DNA of 64,000 nucleotides from AP-15 sp963774345 (GTDB lineage Bacteria; Pseudomonadota; Alphaproteobacteria; ATCC43930; CGMCC-115725): positions 434,001 to 498,000 of the forward strand of contig CAVZFB010000038.1 of NCBI GenBank assembly GCA_963774345.1, read 5' to 3'. The notes beneath the pieces were generated by a model that saw only the letters and a program-made list of their open reading frames with translations, had not been told where the DNA came from and made no database searches. Below, piece after piece: positions 44,912 to 54,863 of the stretch. The first letter of the stretch is position 1, and each line of letters begins with the position of its first letter. The translations under genes were made by a program, and so were the position numbers.

Positions 44912-46431
44912 TTAGACCTTCTGACCGCTGGTAATGTCGCGCAAAGCGCCGGCGGGTCCGATCGTGGTATAGAGCAGCGCGTTAAAATTTCCGGCGCGGG
45001 CGCCGTTCAGCGCGTTGATGCGGCTGACCAAGCTCGCCCAGAGCGGGGCCGAGGCGCTGGTGCCGCCGACGATCCCGAACTGGCCGCCATTCATGACCAG
45101 ATAACCGGTATTCGGGTCGGCGTTGGCGGCGACGTCGGGGATCGCGCGTCCGGCAAAGCTCCCCGGGTTGATCGAGCGGGGTACTCTACCTTCCTGCCAG
45201 CTTGGTATCGGGGTGATGTCGCTGACGCCGCCGCCACCGCCGCTTTCGGGGCCGTCGTTCCATACGACCTCGGTGACCGCCATCTGGTCGTTTGTCCCCT
45301 TGCGCGCGTGCAAGGTAGTGCCGCCGACGGCGAGCACATAGGGGCTTGTTGCGGGGAAGTTGACGTGGGCATGACCGTCCTGGATCTGCAACTCGGAGCC
45401 GTCGTCGCCAGTCGAGACGCAAACGGTGATGCCGAGATGCGCCACTGCCAACAGGCTATGGTTGACCTGCTCGATCGCCGCCGCCGACCACAGGATCCCA
45501 TTATTGAACGGCTGATTCTCGTCCCACCGCCAGCTGACCGACAATACCGAGGGATCGTTGGTCTGATCGTTGATCACCGTGCCCAGGATATCGATCAAGC
45601 CCTTTTCGTCGAAGGTCGAAAAATAGACCGCGACCTTGGCCCCGCCGGCGAGTGCGCCGGCGATGTCAACGTCGAGCATCACCTCACCGGTCGAATCGGG
45701 ATCGGCGGTGGGATCGGTACTGACCCCGTGGACGGCGACGATCTGAACGTTGGCCGCTGGCAAGCCGATCTTCTGGAAATAGGCAGTGACGTCGGATTGC
45801 TCGATGCCGCCGCCGAATTCCAGTAGCCCAATGCACTGGCTGCAGGCGTCAGCATCGGGGAAATTATAGATGCCGGCGAGTTCGGTCGGGATGAACCAGG
45901 GCCGCGTCCTCGAGAACGAAGCAACGGCATCGACCTTCTGCCGGGAGCGCGGCAGACGATGCATGACGCGGTGGTTGTTGAGGCCGAAGAAGCCGGTGAT
46001 CGCGCGGGCAACCTCTACCGGCAGGGCCACGGGTCCAGTCCAGGCGTAAAAGTCGCCGAGCTTGGGGTGCTTGTAATTGAGTAGCTTGACCCCGAACGCC
46101 TGGCTGACGCTCGCGACGGTCCCGGCGATCCCGATGCGGGTTCGTTGCGGGTCACGACCAGATCATGGTCGGCGGCGAATTTCTCGATCTTTGCGATCGC
46201 GGCCGGGTCCGAGCCATATTCGGTGCGCAGCTGATCGCGGGTCATATATTGGCGTTCGCCGGGACTTTTGGCCTCAAGCGCGGACAAATCGGGAAGCTGT
46301 TTCAACCGGCGAACCCCGACCGTCAGCTCAATCCACTTATTCGGGTTGGTCCTGCGTATCGCCACCGAGTTCGGCGGCAAATGATGCGCGCTGTTAACGA
46401 GCACGCGCCGCTTCGCGGCAGGGCTCCTCAT
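44912..46431 (-). CDS. Sedolisin (S53) pro-kumamolisin-like peptidase, frameshifted
   Basis: ATG at 46431 behind GGAGTATCGCG. The propeptide has LKQLPDLSALEAKSPGERQY and MTRDQLRTEYGSDPAAIAKI; at 46138-46140 one C is missing from a run (CCC for CCCC) before RIGIAGTVASVSQAFGVKLL. The peptidase domain shows the Glu and Asp of the triad in STGEVMLDVDIAGAL and the serine in GGTSASAPLWASL; the oxyanion Asp is in VSTGDDGSE. It ends RDITSGQKV, whereas family members continue ~30 residues to complete the Ca2+ site after DITSG; this may be a further truncation. Sedolisins are acid proteases, usually secreted; no signal peptide is visible here. Confidence 0.8.
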
Positions 46432-46565
46432 CGCGATACTCCGTTGCTTCTTGATCCAACCGAGGACAGGCCTCGTTGGGTGCGCCAGAGCTATATCCGA
46501 ATCCGAGAGATCGCCGCGTAGCGTGAACCAGCTTCCAATAGTGCAGGATTGGAAGTTGGCAAATA

Positions 46566-47417
46566 TCAGAGCGCGTCGTCGAGCTTTTCGCGCAGTCGGG
46601 CGAGCTTGTAGCCGAGCGCCAGATAGGAGCCCCAGGCGGCGCGGCTCGCGGCGAAGGCGGCGGGCTCGCAATCGTGCCGCTCGCGCAAATAGGCGACGAC
46701 CGAGGAGTTGACCGGGATGCGCGCGAAATCGTGCAGCAACAGCCGGCAATGCGCCGCTGCGTAAGGGCCAATGCCCTTGAGCCCGATCAGGTAATCGTGG
46801 CCTAGCCGCTCGGTCTGGCCCTCGCCCGCAGTGTCAATCGCGCCGTCGTCGAGCATTTGGCGGGTGGTGCTAATTACCGTTGGCGCGCGAAAGCCGAGCC
46901 GGGCACGCTCGCGCAGCCGCTGTTCGCCATAGTCGAGCACCTCCTCAGGCCCTGGAAAGCTGCCGTCACCCGGCTCAGCGACCAGCGCTGCCGCCATCCG
47001 GCAGGTCGAGGACCAGCTGGTGTTTATGGTCAGCACGGTCTTGACGAAATCCTCGTAGAACGTCGAGCAGCGCAATATGCGGCCGCCGCCGCGCCCGATT
47101 AGCGCCGCGTCGTCGCCGAGGACCGCAATCGCCTCCGACGGTTCCCAATCGGCCGACAGCCAGCGCAACACCCGGCCCCTTATCGCGTTGCGGTCCGTCG
47201 GCGTGAAGCCGTCCAAGTGGATGACGACGGCGCCGAGGTTTCGCTGGGCTACGGCGATCGTGCCGAGCCGGCCATCGATCCGTTCATGCCGGGCGAGGAC
47301 GCCCGCTTCGGGATCCCAACGCCACGGGGCCAAATGTGCCCAGCCGTGGCTTGCTACGGTTAGCGCGAGATCGATCGGCGATGGTAGCGGCAGCAGGATC
47401 TCGCCGGCGCCGCTCAA
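46566..47417 (-). CDS. HhH-GPD DNA glycosylase-like protein
   Basis: 283 residues from a TTG at 47417, 30 bases after metY. C-terminal half carries the HhH element LIGLKGIGPYAAAHCRLLL and then FARIPVNSSVVAYL. In endonuclease III and AlkA the catalytic Asp sits where Asn237 is here (IPVNSS against VDTH-type). N-terminal part: PIDLALTVASHGWAHLAPWR and TIAVAQRNLGAVVIHLDG, an AlkA-like beta domain. If the Asn is real, glycosylase activity would be lost or changed. Base-excision repair of alkylated DNA is the family role. Confidence 0.7.
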   Translation of the reverse strand: MSGAGEILLPLPSPIDLALTVASHGWAHLAPWRWDPEAGVLARHERIDGRLGTIAVAQRNLGAVVIHLDGFTPTDRNAIRGRVLRWLSADWEPSEAIAVLGDDAALIGRGGGRILRCSTFYEDFVKTVLTINTSWSSTCRMAAALVAEPGDGSFPGPEEVLDYGEQRLRERARLGFRAPTVISTTRQMLDDGAIDTAGEGQTERLGHDYLIGLKGIGPYAAAHCRLLLHDFARIPVNSSVVAYLRERHDCEPAAFAASRAAWGSYLALGYKLARLREKLDDAL

Positions 47418-47447
47418 CGGTGTCGTGCCGTCCGGCCGCTGTATTGG

Positions 47448-48743
47448 TCAGGCGGCGTCGAGCGCCTGACCCAGATCAGCGAGGATATCGTCCGTGTGTT
47501 CGATGCCGATCGACAAGCGCACGTAATTGTCGGTGACCCCAGTCTGGAGCTGCTCTTCGGGCGTGAGCTGGGAATGCGTCGTCGTCGCCGGATGGATCGC
47601 CAAACTGCGCGAATCGCCGATGTTGGCGACGTGGTAGAACATTTGCAGCGCATCGATGAAGCGCCGTCCGGCCTCGCGCCCGCCCTTCAGCTCGAAGCCC
47701 AGAAGGCCGCCGTAACCGCCCTTCATATATGCGTCGGCGCGGCGCCTCGCCTCGCCGGTCATCAAGCTCGGATAGATGACGCGCGTGACCTTAGGATGCT
47801 CGGACAGAAATTTGGCGGCAATCACCGCGTTGGCGCAATGCGCGCGCATCCGCAGGGGCAAGGTCTCGAGCCCTTGGATGAAAAGGAAGGCGTTGAACGG
47901 GCTCATCGGTGCGCCGAGATCGCGCAGCAAAGTCACGCGCATCTTGATGATATAGGCGACCGGCCCCATGGGCTTGGTGGCCTGGGTCCAAACCGCGCCA
48001 TGGTAGCTGGGATCCGGCTGGTTCAGCAGCGGAAAACGGGCAGCGTGCTTTTCCCAATCGAAATTGCCGCCATCGACGACAATGCCGCCGATCGAGGTAC
48101 CGTGGCCGCCGATGTATTTGGTCGTCGAATGCATGACCACAGCAGCGCCGTGATCAAGCGGGCGGCACAGCACTGGGGCGGCGGTATTGTCAACGATCAG
48201 CGGCACACCCTCCTCGCGGCCGATCTTGGCGACTTCGGCGATCGGGAACACTTCGAGTTTCGGATTGGGGAGCGTTTCTGCGTAATAACAACGAGTTTTC
48301 GCGTCGGTTGCACGCCGGAAATTCTCCGGATCGGCCGGATCGACGAACCGGACCTCCATCCCCATCGTCTTCATCATTGTGTTAAGAAAGAGGTTCCAGG
48401 TTCCCCCATAAAGATCTGTAGAGCTTACGAAATTGTCGCCAGCCTGGCAGATGTTCTGCACCGCAAACAGCGAGGCGGCCTGGCCCGACGCTAGCGCCAG
48501 CGCGGCGACCCCGCCCTCGAGCGCCGCGACCCGTTCTTCGAGTACCGCGTTCGTCGGGTTCATAATCCGGGTATAGATATTTCCGAGCTCGGCCAGCCCG
48601 AACAGATCGGCGGCATGCTTGCTATCGCGAAACTGATAGCTGGTGGTCTGATAGATCGGCACAGCGACCGCGGTTGTCGTCGGGTCGCTACGGTATCCGG
48701 CATGCAGCACGAGCGTTTCGGGATGCTGGCTTTTGGTCGGCAT
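47448..48743 (-). CDS. metY: O-acetylhomoserine sulfhydrylase-type PLP enzyme
   Basis: 431 residues from the ATG at 48743 (MPTKSQHPETLVLHAGYRSD), the length of MetY rather than the ~390 of MetB/MetZ. Cys/Met-metabolism PLP fold: VPIYQTTSYQFRD, YTRIMNPTNAVLEERVAALE, SGQAASLFAVQN, and the Schiff-base lysine in MHSTTKYIGGHGTSIGG; C-terminal SPFNAFLFIQGLETLPLRM and SLAIHPATTTHSQLTPEEQ. It would make homocysteine from O-acetylhomoserine and sulfide, or methionine with methanethiol. It is upstream of the HhH-GPD gene on the same strand. Confidence 0.85.
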   Translation of the reverse strand: MPTKSQHPETLVLHAGYRSDPTTTAVAVPIYQTTSYQFRDSKHAADLFGLAELGNIYTRIMNPTNAVLEERVAALEGGVAALALASGQAASLFAVQNICQAGDNFVSSTDLYGGTWNLFLNTMMKTMGMEVRFVDPADPENFRRATDAKTRCYYAETLPNPKLEVFPIAEVAKIGREEGVPLIVDNTAAPVLCRPLDHGAAVVMHSTTKYIGGHGTSIGGIVVDGGNFDWEKHAARFPLLNQPDPSYHGAVWTQATKPMGPVAYIIKMRVTLLRDLGAPMSPFNAFLFIQGLETLPLRMRAHCANAVIAAKFLSEHPKVTRVIYPSLMTGEARRRADAYMKGGYGGLLGFELKGGREAGRRFIDALQMFYHVANIGDSRSLAIHPATTTHSQLTPEEQLQTGVTDNYVRLSIGIEHTDDILADLGQALDAA

Positions 48744-48906
48744 TGGATGTCTCCGTCGAGGAGGGCGGCGGGGCCGCACTTTGCCACGTACGAAGTTGCG
48801 GCGTAAGTGAGATTTGCAGCGCGATGGACAATCGTCGCCCGACGCGGGGCTAAACTCGTTAATGCGGTCTTTAATTGGGCGAAGCGAAAGACCCCGGGAG
48901 AAGGCG

Positions 48907-49143
48907 ATGGGTTCAACATTCACCTGGGCGGCAGCCGTGGCGGCCGTGGCCGCCGTCCTGGGGGTGGCGGTCGTAGTCGTGATCTTTTGGAACCAGCTCG
49001 GCGCCTCGGAGATCAGCGTTGCCGGCTGGCTGGCGATGATATTCGGCGTCATCATTACCCTGGCGCTCGGAATCGGGCTAATGACGTTGATGTACATCAG
49101 TAACCGGCGGGGATATGACGAGGGCGGTCGCCGCGATTGCTGA
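48907..49143 (+). CDS. Small two-helix membrane protein
   Basis: 78 residues, ATG at 48907 with GGGAGAAGGCG. Two hydrophobic helices (AAAVAAVAAVLGVAVVVVIF and GWLAMIFGVIITLALGIGLM) then a short charged tail (YISNRRGYDEGGRRD). Unrecognised but common in type among alphaproteobacterial inner-membrane small proteins. It is divergent from metY. Confidence 0.65.
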   Translation: MGSTFTWAAAVAAVAAVLGVAVVVVIFWNQLGASEISVAGWLAMIFGVIITLALGIGLMTLMYISNRRGYDEGGRRDC

Positions 49144-49351
49144 TACGATTCGTCGACTCGGTCGCCGATCCATCGTCGCGGAATGCTGTCGGTGCCGCGA
49201 AAAAACAACCAATTCTGGGTCTTGCTACTCAACCTGAGCTTATGTCCAGCTCGGCGGGCGCTCGCGGTTTGCCGCGAATTGTCGAATGTTGCTTGCGCTT
49301 CCGCGGAACCCGATGCAACGTGATACAGTCTGCTACAACGAGGGGAGTGCG

Positions 49352-49804
49352 TTGAAGAACTCGGCAAGATCTGTGGACGAGACCAAGCCGGCGCCGAAAT
49401 ACGGGCGCGGCACCGGCGTCCCGAACCCGATCGACATTCATGTCGGCAACCGCATCCGGATGCGCCGGTTGTTGCTCGGGATGAACCAGGAAACCCTTGC
49501 CAACGCGCTCGGCCTGACCTTTCAGCAGGTACAGAAATACGAGGGTGGCGCGAACCGCGTCAGCGCATCCCGATTGTCGGCAATGGCCGAGATTCTGAGC
49601 GTGCCGATCTCGTACTTTTTTGGCGATCTGCGGTCCGACGACACGGAGGTCAGCCCCGAGGATCAGCGCTGGCGCGACCACCTGCAGAGGCCGGAGACGA
49701 TCGAGTTTATCCGACTTTACTACGCTATTCCCGACCCGATCATTCGCCAGCAATTCCTTGACATGACCAAGGCGCTCGCCCAATCGGCCGAAACCAAGGC
49801 GTGA
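49352..49804 (+). CDS. XRE-family transcriptional regulator
   Basis: 150 residues from a TTG at 49352; GAGGGGAG upstream decides this start over the earlier ATG. A ~40-residue tail precedes an HTH_3 domain: HVGNRIRMRRLLLGMNQETL, ANALGLTFQQVQKYEGGANR, VSASRLSAMAEILSVPISYF. The C-terminus (ETIEFIRLYYAIPDPIIRQQ) may be for dimer formation. It is a likely DNA-binding repressor. Its paralogue is at 53099 and asnB starts 99 bases downstream. Confidence 0.85.
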   Translation: MKNSARSVDETKPAPKYGRGTGVPNPIDIHVGNRIRMRRLLLGMNQETLANALGLTFQQVQKYEGGANRVSASRLSAMAEILSVPISYFFGDLRSDDTEVSPEDQRWRDHLQRPETIEFIRLYYAIPDPIIRQQFLDMTKALAQSAETKA

Positions 49805-49903
49805 GGTGGCGGCAAAAGCCGCGGTTCGCGATAGCGCCGGCGTGCGCGGTTTTCCGCCGCGATTACGCGGCAGGAACCCTGGCTTGAAGAGTAGACTCGG
49901 GAA

Positions 49904-51847
49904 ATGTGCGGAATTGCCGGGTTTGTGACTGCTGGAGCACCGCCGAGGGGCGCCGAGCTCGAAGCGCGGCTATGGCGGATGATCGCGCCCCTGCGGCATC
50001 GCGGACCCGATGACGAGGGCGTGTGGACCGACGGCAGAGCGGGCCTTGCCCACGCCCGACTGTCGATCATCGATCTCTCGCCGGCCGGCCATCAGCCGAT
50101 GGCGAGCGCCGATGGCAATGTCTGGATTACCTACAACGGCGAGATATACAACTTTGTAGAGCTCCGCCGCGAGCTGACGGCGCTGGGTTATCCTTTTTGC
50201 AGCCGCAGCGACACCGAGGTCATCGTCAATGGCTGGCACGCCTGGGGACCGCGGATCTTTTCGCGGTTGCGCGGGATGTTTGCGTTGGCGCTGTGGGACC
50301 GGCGCTCGCGACGTCTGATCCTCGCCCGCGATCGCATCGGCAAAAAGCCGCTTTACTGGGCGCGTACTGGCACCGGGTTTGTGTTCGGCTCGGAGATCAA
50401 GGCTGTGCTCGCCTGGCCGGGCGTGTCGCGCGCTGCCCGATCTAGCGGCGATCGACCATTATCTGACATTGCAATATGTGCCGGCGCCACAAACCGCCTT
50501 TGCCGAGATCCGCAAGCTGCCGGCGGCGCATTATTTGACCATCTCAACGGCCGCCAACGGCGGCATCGGCGAGCCTAAGCTGGTGCGCTACTGGCGATTG
50601 ACGCGTGCGCCTGGCGTCCCGATCGCGCGGCCGCTTGACGAACTGCATGCCGAACTCGTCGCGCATCTCGAAGAGGCGGTCCGCGTTCGCCTGGTCTCCG
50701 ACGTGCCGCTCGGCGCCTTCCTGTCGGGCGGCATCGATTCCTCGGCCGTGGTAGCGATGATGGCGCGGGCCGGTGGCGGCAGGGTCAAGACCTTCTCGAT
50801 CGGTTTCGCCGCCAAGGAATACGACGAGACCCGCTATGCCCGGATGGTGGCGCAGCGCTACGGCACGGACCACGAGGAGCAGGTCGTCGAGCCTGATGCG
50901 GTGGCGGTGGTGCCGCGCCTGGTGTGGCATTATGGCGAGCCCTTCGCCGACCCCTCGGCAGTTCCGACCTGGTATGTTGCGGAACTCGCCCGGCGCCGAA
51001 GTCACGGTGGCGCTGACCGGCGATGGCGGCGACGAATGCTTTCTCGGCTATGGCCGATACCGGGCGATGCGCTATCTCGACCGCCTCGACCGGCTGCCAC
51101 GCTGGGGCCGCGAGCGGCTGGCCCAGCTGCTCGGCGCAGCCCCCCGGCCGCTGCAGCGGCGATTAAAGCTGCGCCAGATCCGCGCCGTGCTTCAGGCGCC
51201 GCGGAACTCGCCGGCCCAGCGCTACGCCCCAACGATCGCGTTCTTTGCCGACCGCGACAAACGCGAGGGCTATGGCGAGGAGATGCGCACGCACCTCGAT
51301 CACTCCGCCGCCGATCTGTTCGATCCCTATTTCGCCGAGGCGGAAAGCCTGGTCGCCGGCGCCAACCTGCGCCGATATTCACACCTATCTTCCCGACGAT
51401 CTGATGGTGAAGGTCGACGTCGCCACCATGGCGCACGGCCTCGAAGCGCGATCGCCGCTGCTCGATCATATGCTGCTGGAATGGGCGGCCGGGCTGCCGG
51501 ATTCGGTCAAGATGGCCGGCGGGGTCACCAAGGCGTTGTTCAAAGCGGCGATGGCGCCCTATCTGCCACGCGAAATTCTCTATCGAGCAAAGCGCGGATT
51601 CGGCTGCCCGATCGACCGTTGGTTTCGCGGCGAGCTCAAGGAGCTGGCCTATGACACCTTGCTGTCGCAGAGCGCGCGCGAGCGCGGGGTGTTCCGGCCG
51701 GATTATGTCGAGCGTCTGCTCGACGAGCACTGCACGTTCCGTTTCGATCACCAGAACCGGCTGTGGGCCCTGTTGATGCTCGAACTGTGGTTCCGGATGT
51801 GGATCGACGCGCCTGCAGATGCCGCGGTGCTGCGGCCGGCGGCTTAG
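49904..51847 (+). CDS. asnB: Asparagine synthetase B, glutamine-hydrolysing (three frameshifts)
   Basis: Class II glutamine amidotransferase start MCGIAGFV (nucleophile Cys2), RHRGPDDEGVW and YNGEIYNFVELR; then the synthetase domain with PP-loop FLSGGIDSSAVVAM, LTGDGGDECFLGYGRY and RAKRGFGCPIDRWFRGELK. The frame shifts near 50430 (before LPDLAAIDHYL), 50993 (before EVTVALTGD) and 51371 (before DIHTYLPDDL); each equals one extra or two missing bases, two of them at GC dinucleotide repeats. Together they restore ~647 residues, near the ~640 typical. The enzyme forms asparagine, or in this subfamily often amidates a capsule or cell-wall sugar, from glutamine and ATP. Confidence 0.85.
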
Positions 51848-51889
51848 CCCCCGGCCGCCCCCGTTGCTTCCGTCAGCGCCGAGGCCCGC

Positions 51890-52828
51890 TTGCCCCGACG
51901 GATCCTCGTCATCTTCAATCCAGCGGCGGGTCGGGAACGAAGTCACGCCAAACGCCTCGGCCGCGTCGTCGCCGAACTCGAACGCCGGGGTTGCACGGTC
52001 ACGATCCTCCCGACCGACGCCCCCGGCGACGCCGAGCAGCTGGCGCGCGAGGCCGACCCTGCCTTCGATCTGATCGTGGCTGCCGGCGGGGATGGCACCG
52101 TCAATGAGGTGGCGAATGGAATCTTCGCCGCGTCGCGGCCGCTGGCGGTGCTGCCGCTTGGGACCGGCAATGTGCTGGCGAACGAGATTGGCCTGCCGCG
52201 CGATCCGCGACGGCTCGCTCGGGTGATCGCCGACGGGATGCCGAAGCCGATCTGGCCGGGCCGCGCCGGCGACCGCCTGTTCCTCGCGATGATCGGGATT
52301 GGATTCGATGCCGAAGTGCTCGGCGCGCTCGACCCGTGCATGAAGCGTCGGATCGGCAAGCTGGCCTTTATCTGGGCAATCCTCTTATGTCTGGCCCGTT
52401 ATCGCCGAAGCGAGTTCATCGTCAGCACCGAGGGCGGTGCGGATCGGGTTGCCTCGGCTATCGTCACCACGGGACGCCTGTACGCTGGGCGATTTGTCAT
52501 CGCGCCCGATGCCCGATTAGACGTCCCGCTGCTACACATCGTCCTGTTTCGACGGGCGGGGCGGCTCGCCGTTTTGCGTTATCTCGGCGCGATGTTGCTG
52601 GGTAGGCTGCACCGGCTGGCGGACGTCTCGATCCTCACCGTGCGCCGTGCGTCGGTCGCCGCGGGCCAAGCCGCCGCGGCAGGACCTTCGGTGGTGGAGA
52701 CCGACGGCGAAATTCGCGGCCGGCTGCCACTGGCGATCGGGATCGCAGCAAGTCCGCTGCTCCTCGTCCAACCCGGCTGCTGCGTCGCCTGCGATCTGTG
52801 GAACCGCATCGCAGCGCCGCATGTTTGA
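51890..52828 (+). CDS. Diacylglycerol kinase-family lipid kinase
   Basis: 312 residues, TTG start at 51890 with GAGG nearby. The DAGK catalytic fold: ILVIFNPAAGRERSHAKRLG, VAAGGDGTVNEVANGI (GGDGT at 66-70), LPLGTGNVLANEIGLP, and IGIGFDAEVL; C-terminal VETDGEIRGRLPLAIGIA. YegS/DgkB-like enzymes phosphorylate a lipid such as diacylglycerol on the inner membrane face, using ATP. It follows asnB by 42 bases and may share its transcript. FxDG-type end motif (ETDGE) is present. Its exact lipid is not known. Confidence 0.85.
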   Translation: MPRRILVIFNPAAGRERSHAKRLGRVVAELERRGCTVTILPTDAPGDAEQLAREADPAFDLIVAAGGDGTVNEVANGIFAASRPLAVLPLGTGNVLANEIGLPRDPRRLARVIADGMPKPIWPGRAGDRLFLAMIGIGFDAEVLGALDPCMKRRIGKLAFIWAILLCLARYRRSEFIVSTEGGADRVASAIVTTGRLYAGRFVIAPDARLDVPLLHIVLFRRAGRLAVLRYLGAMLLGRLHRLADVSILTVRRASVAAGQAAAAGPSVVETDGEIRGRLPLAIGIAASPLLLVQPGCCVACDLWNRIAAPHV

Positions 52829-52894
52829 CCGATAGCCAACGCCCTACCGGGCAATTCCACGCACCTCTCGGATGGGTTGGCGATGGAGGAGAGA

Positions 52895-53071
52895 ATGCTC
52901 TACTGGGCGCTGGTCTTTCTAATCATTGCGCTGATTGCCGGGTTTCTCGGTTTTGGCGGAGTCGCCTTTGCCGCCGCCGGCATTGCCAAGATATTGTTTT
53001 TTATCTTCCTGGTCATTTTCGCGATAGCGCTGGTGACGGGCTTCGCCGGCCGGCGGCGTCCTCCGATTTGA
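52895..53071 (+). CDS. DUF1328 small membrane protein
   Basis: 58 residues, ATG at 52895 directly after GGAGGAGAGA. MLYWALVFLIIALIAGFLGF then GGVAFAAAGIAKILFFIFLV and a basic end (FAGRRRPPI): the DUF1328/YtjA pattern of two membrane helices with a GFGG turn. The function is not known; E. coli YtjA is stress-related at best. Confidence 0.85.
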   Translation: MLYWALVFLIIALIAGFLGFGGVAFAAAGIAKILFFIFLVIFAIALVTGFAGRRRPPI

Positions 53072-53098
53072 CCTGGCCGGCGGTTTTCCCGCGGCAGT

Positions 53099-53560
53099 TC
53101 ACTCGGCGGCGAGCACGCGCGCCAGCTGGCTCAGTGCTTCCTGGTGACGCTCGTTCGGGATCTGGGCAAAGTTTCGGGCGAGCTCCAGGCACATTCTTTC
53201 GCGCGGGCTGACCGTGCGATCGCCATCCTGTTTGAGACCATCGAAAAAATAATTGACCGGCACGCTGAGCACGTGGGCGATCTCAAACAGGCGGCCGGCT
53301 GAAACCCGATTGATCGCCCGCTCGTATTTGTGCGCTTGCTGATACGTGACGCCGATCAAATCCGCGAGCTGCTGTTGCGTCAACCCGAGCATGATCCGCC
53401 GTTCGCGGACGCGAGCCCCGACATGGCGATCGACATCCTGAGTCCGGCTCGTCGAGCGCCGGGTCGTCGGCGCGACGCGCGACGCCTCCGTATGGCTCGC
53501 GCCGTCGGGTTGCAGCTTGTCGGTATGACGCGGCGTGATCTTCGCTTCCTGCTCTCTCAT
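53099..53560 (-). CDS. XRE-family transcriptional regulator
   Basis: 153 residues, ATG at 53560 with GAGG before it. A ~45-residue polar tail, then HTH: HVGARVRERRIMLGLTQQQL, ADLIGVTYQQAHKYERAINR, VSAGRLFEIAHVLSVPVNYF; C-terminal ARNFAQIPNERHQEALSQLA. It aligns well with the regulator at 49352, so the two are paralogues on opposite strands around asnB, the lipid kinase and DUF1328. Similar to alphaproteobacterial XRE proteins that act in cell-cycle or envelope control. Confidence 0.85.
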   Translation of the reverse strand: MREQEAKITPRHTDKLQPDGASHTEASRVAPTTRRSTSRTQDVDRHVGARVRERRIMLGLTQQQLADLIGVTYQQAHKYERAINRVSAGRLFEIAHVLSVPVNYFFDGLKQDGDRTVSPRERMCLELARNFAQIPNERHQEALSQLARVLAAE

Positions 53561-53842
53561 CTCAAACCTCGATCAGGTCGTGGGGACCGTGCCGCGCGAG
53601 GAGGCACTCGCTTCGCCGGTTCTGCTGGCGGCGTCGTCAGAACGCCGACGCTAGCTTTGGCCGCCATGCTCAACCACATGGCGTCGGCGTATGGAACGGT
53701 TGCGATGTGGCAATATTTGGGCAGCCCTACCGCTACCGCGGTGCTCTGCGCCACTCACATTTGCGTTTCGTGCATGCCCTCCGCGTTGACAGCCTACCCG
53801 CGCCGATGATACCGACCTTGCTCCGTTCTGAACCGTCGATCG

Positions 53843-54643
53843 ATGCCGCGCATCTCAATCGGAGAGTGCTCGCTCTATTACGAGCGCCAAGGCATGGGCT
53901 TCCCCGTCCTGTTCATAACGGGGCTCGGCGGGTTTGCGTCCTTCTGGCAGGATCAAGTCGCCACCTTCGCCAAGCGGTTCGAGGTCATGACCTTTGATCA
54001 CCGCGGCATCGGGCAGAGCGATCCGGCGCGGATGGGCTATACCGTCGAGCGGATGGCGGTGGATGCGGTGGCGCTCCTCGACGCGCTCGAGATCCGGCGC
54101 GCTCATGTCGTCGGCCATTCCACGGGGGGCGCCGTCGCGCAGGTTCTGGCGATCGAGTACCCGAACAGGCTTGCCAGTGTCGTGCTGTCCGCGACCTGGA
54201 CCAGGGCCGATGCCTATTTCCGCCGAATATATGCGTTGCGCAAGGAGATCCTGCAGCGCCTCGGGCCCAGCATGTATCTGCAATCGGCGACTTTGCTGTG
54301 GTATCCGAGCTGGTGGATCGCCCGCAATAACGAGCGCCTGCGCCAGATCGAGGCGCAGCACCTGGCGACCTTCGCGCCGACCGAAATCGTCGCCGCCCGG
54401 ATCGACGCCATGCTGGCCTTCGACCGCACCGCCGAACTCGGCCGCATCAAGACACCCACGCTAGTGATCGGCGCCGAAGACGACATCGTTACCCCGTCCT
54501 ATTATTGCGAGGAGCTGGCGCGACTGATCCCGGGGGCGGAGGTCAAGCTGTTTCCGCGCGGCGGCCATTTCCTGACCCATGTCCGCGCGCGTGAATTCAA
54601 TAACGCGGTCCTACCGTTTTTGGTCTCGCATACGCCGTCCTGA
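53843..54643 (+). CDS. Alpha/beta hydrolase, RutD-like
   Basis: 266 residues. Features: oxyanion strand LFITGLGGFASFW, FDHRGIGQSDPA, nucleophile Ser93 in VVGHSTGGAVAQVL, Asp in IGAEDDIVTPSYY and His in FPRGGHFLTH. The length and GLGG motif resemble the RutD aminoacrylate hydrolase of pyrimidine breakdown, but no other rut gene is near, so the substrate is open. Cytoplasmic, no signal peptide. Confidence 0.8.
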   Translation: MPRISIGECSLYYERQGMGFPVLFITGLGGFASFWQDQVATFAKRFEVMTFDHRGIGQSDPARMGYTVERMAVDAVALLDALEIRRAHVVGHSTGGAVAQVLAIEYPNRLASVVLSATWTRADAYFRRIYALRKEILQRLGPSMYLQSATLLWYPSWWIARNNERLRQIEAQHLATFAPTEIVAARIDAMLAFDRTAELGRIKTPTLVIGAEDDIVTPSYYCEELARLIPGAEVKLFPRGGHFLTHVRAREFNNAVLPFLVSHTPS

Positions 54644-54863
54644 GCGCCATCGCTCGCCGTCCGGCGCCGCCCCTTAAGCGTTCCTAAACCCGTCGTCCTT
54701 AGCTTGCCGCCGAACGCGCATCTGCGGCGTCGACCGCTGGATGCGAAGGTCGAAGCAGCGATCGAGGCGGGACTGTGCCGGCATGTAAGCTGCGAAACCA
54801 GATCGGCGCCGAGGCGGTCGGGGGCGCGGAATATCGACACCCGGCGCAGGGCGAAGCCAGCAC

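Noticed and set aside
48560..48919. Minus-strand frame spanning the metY start
   Set aside because: Overlaps metY in another frame and has no homology-like pattern.
50379..50579. Separate small gene in the middle of asnB
   Set aside because: It is the out-of-frame continuation of asnB; conserved synthetase residues continue directly across the junction.
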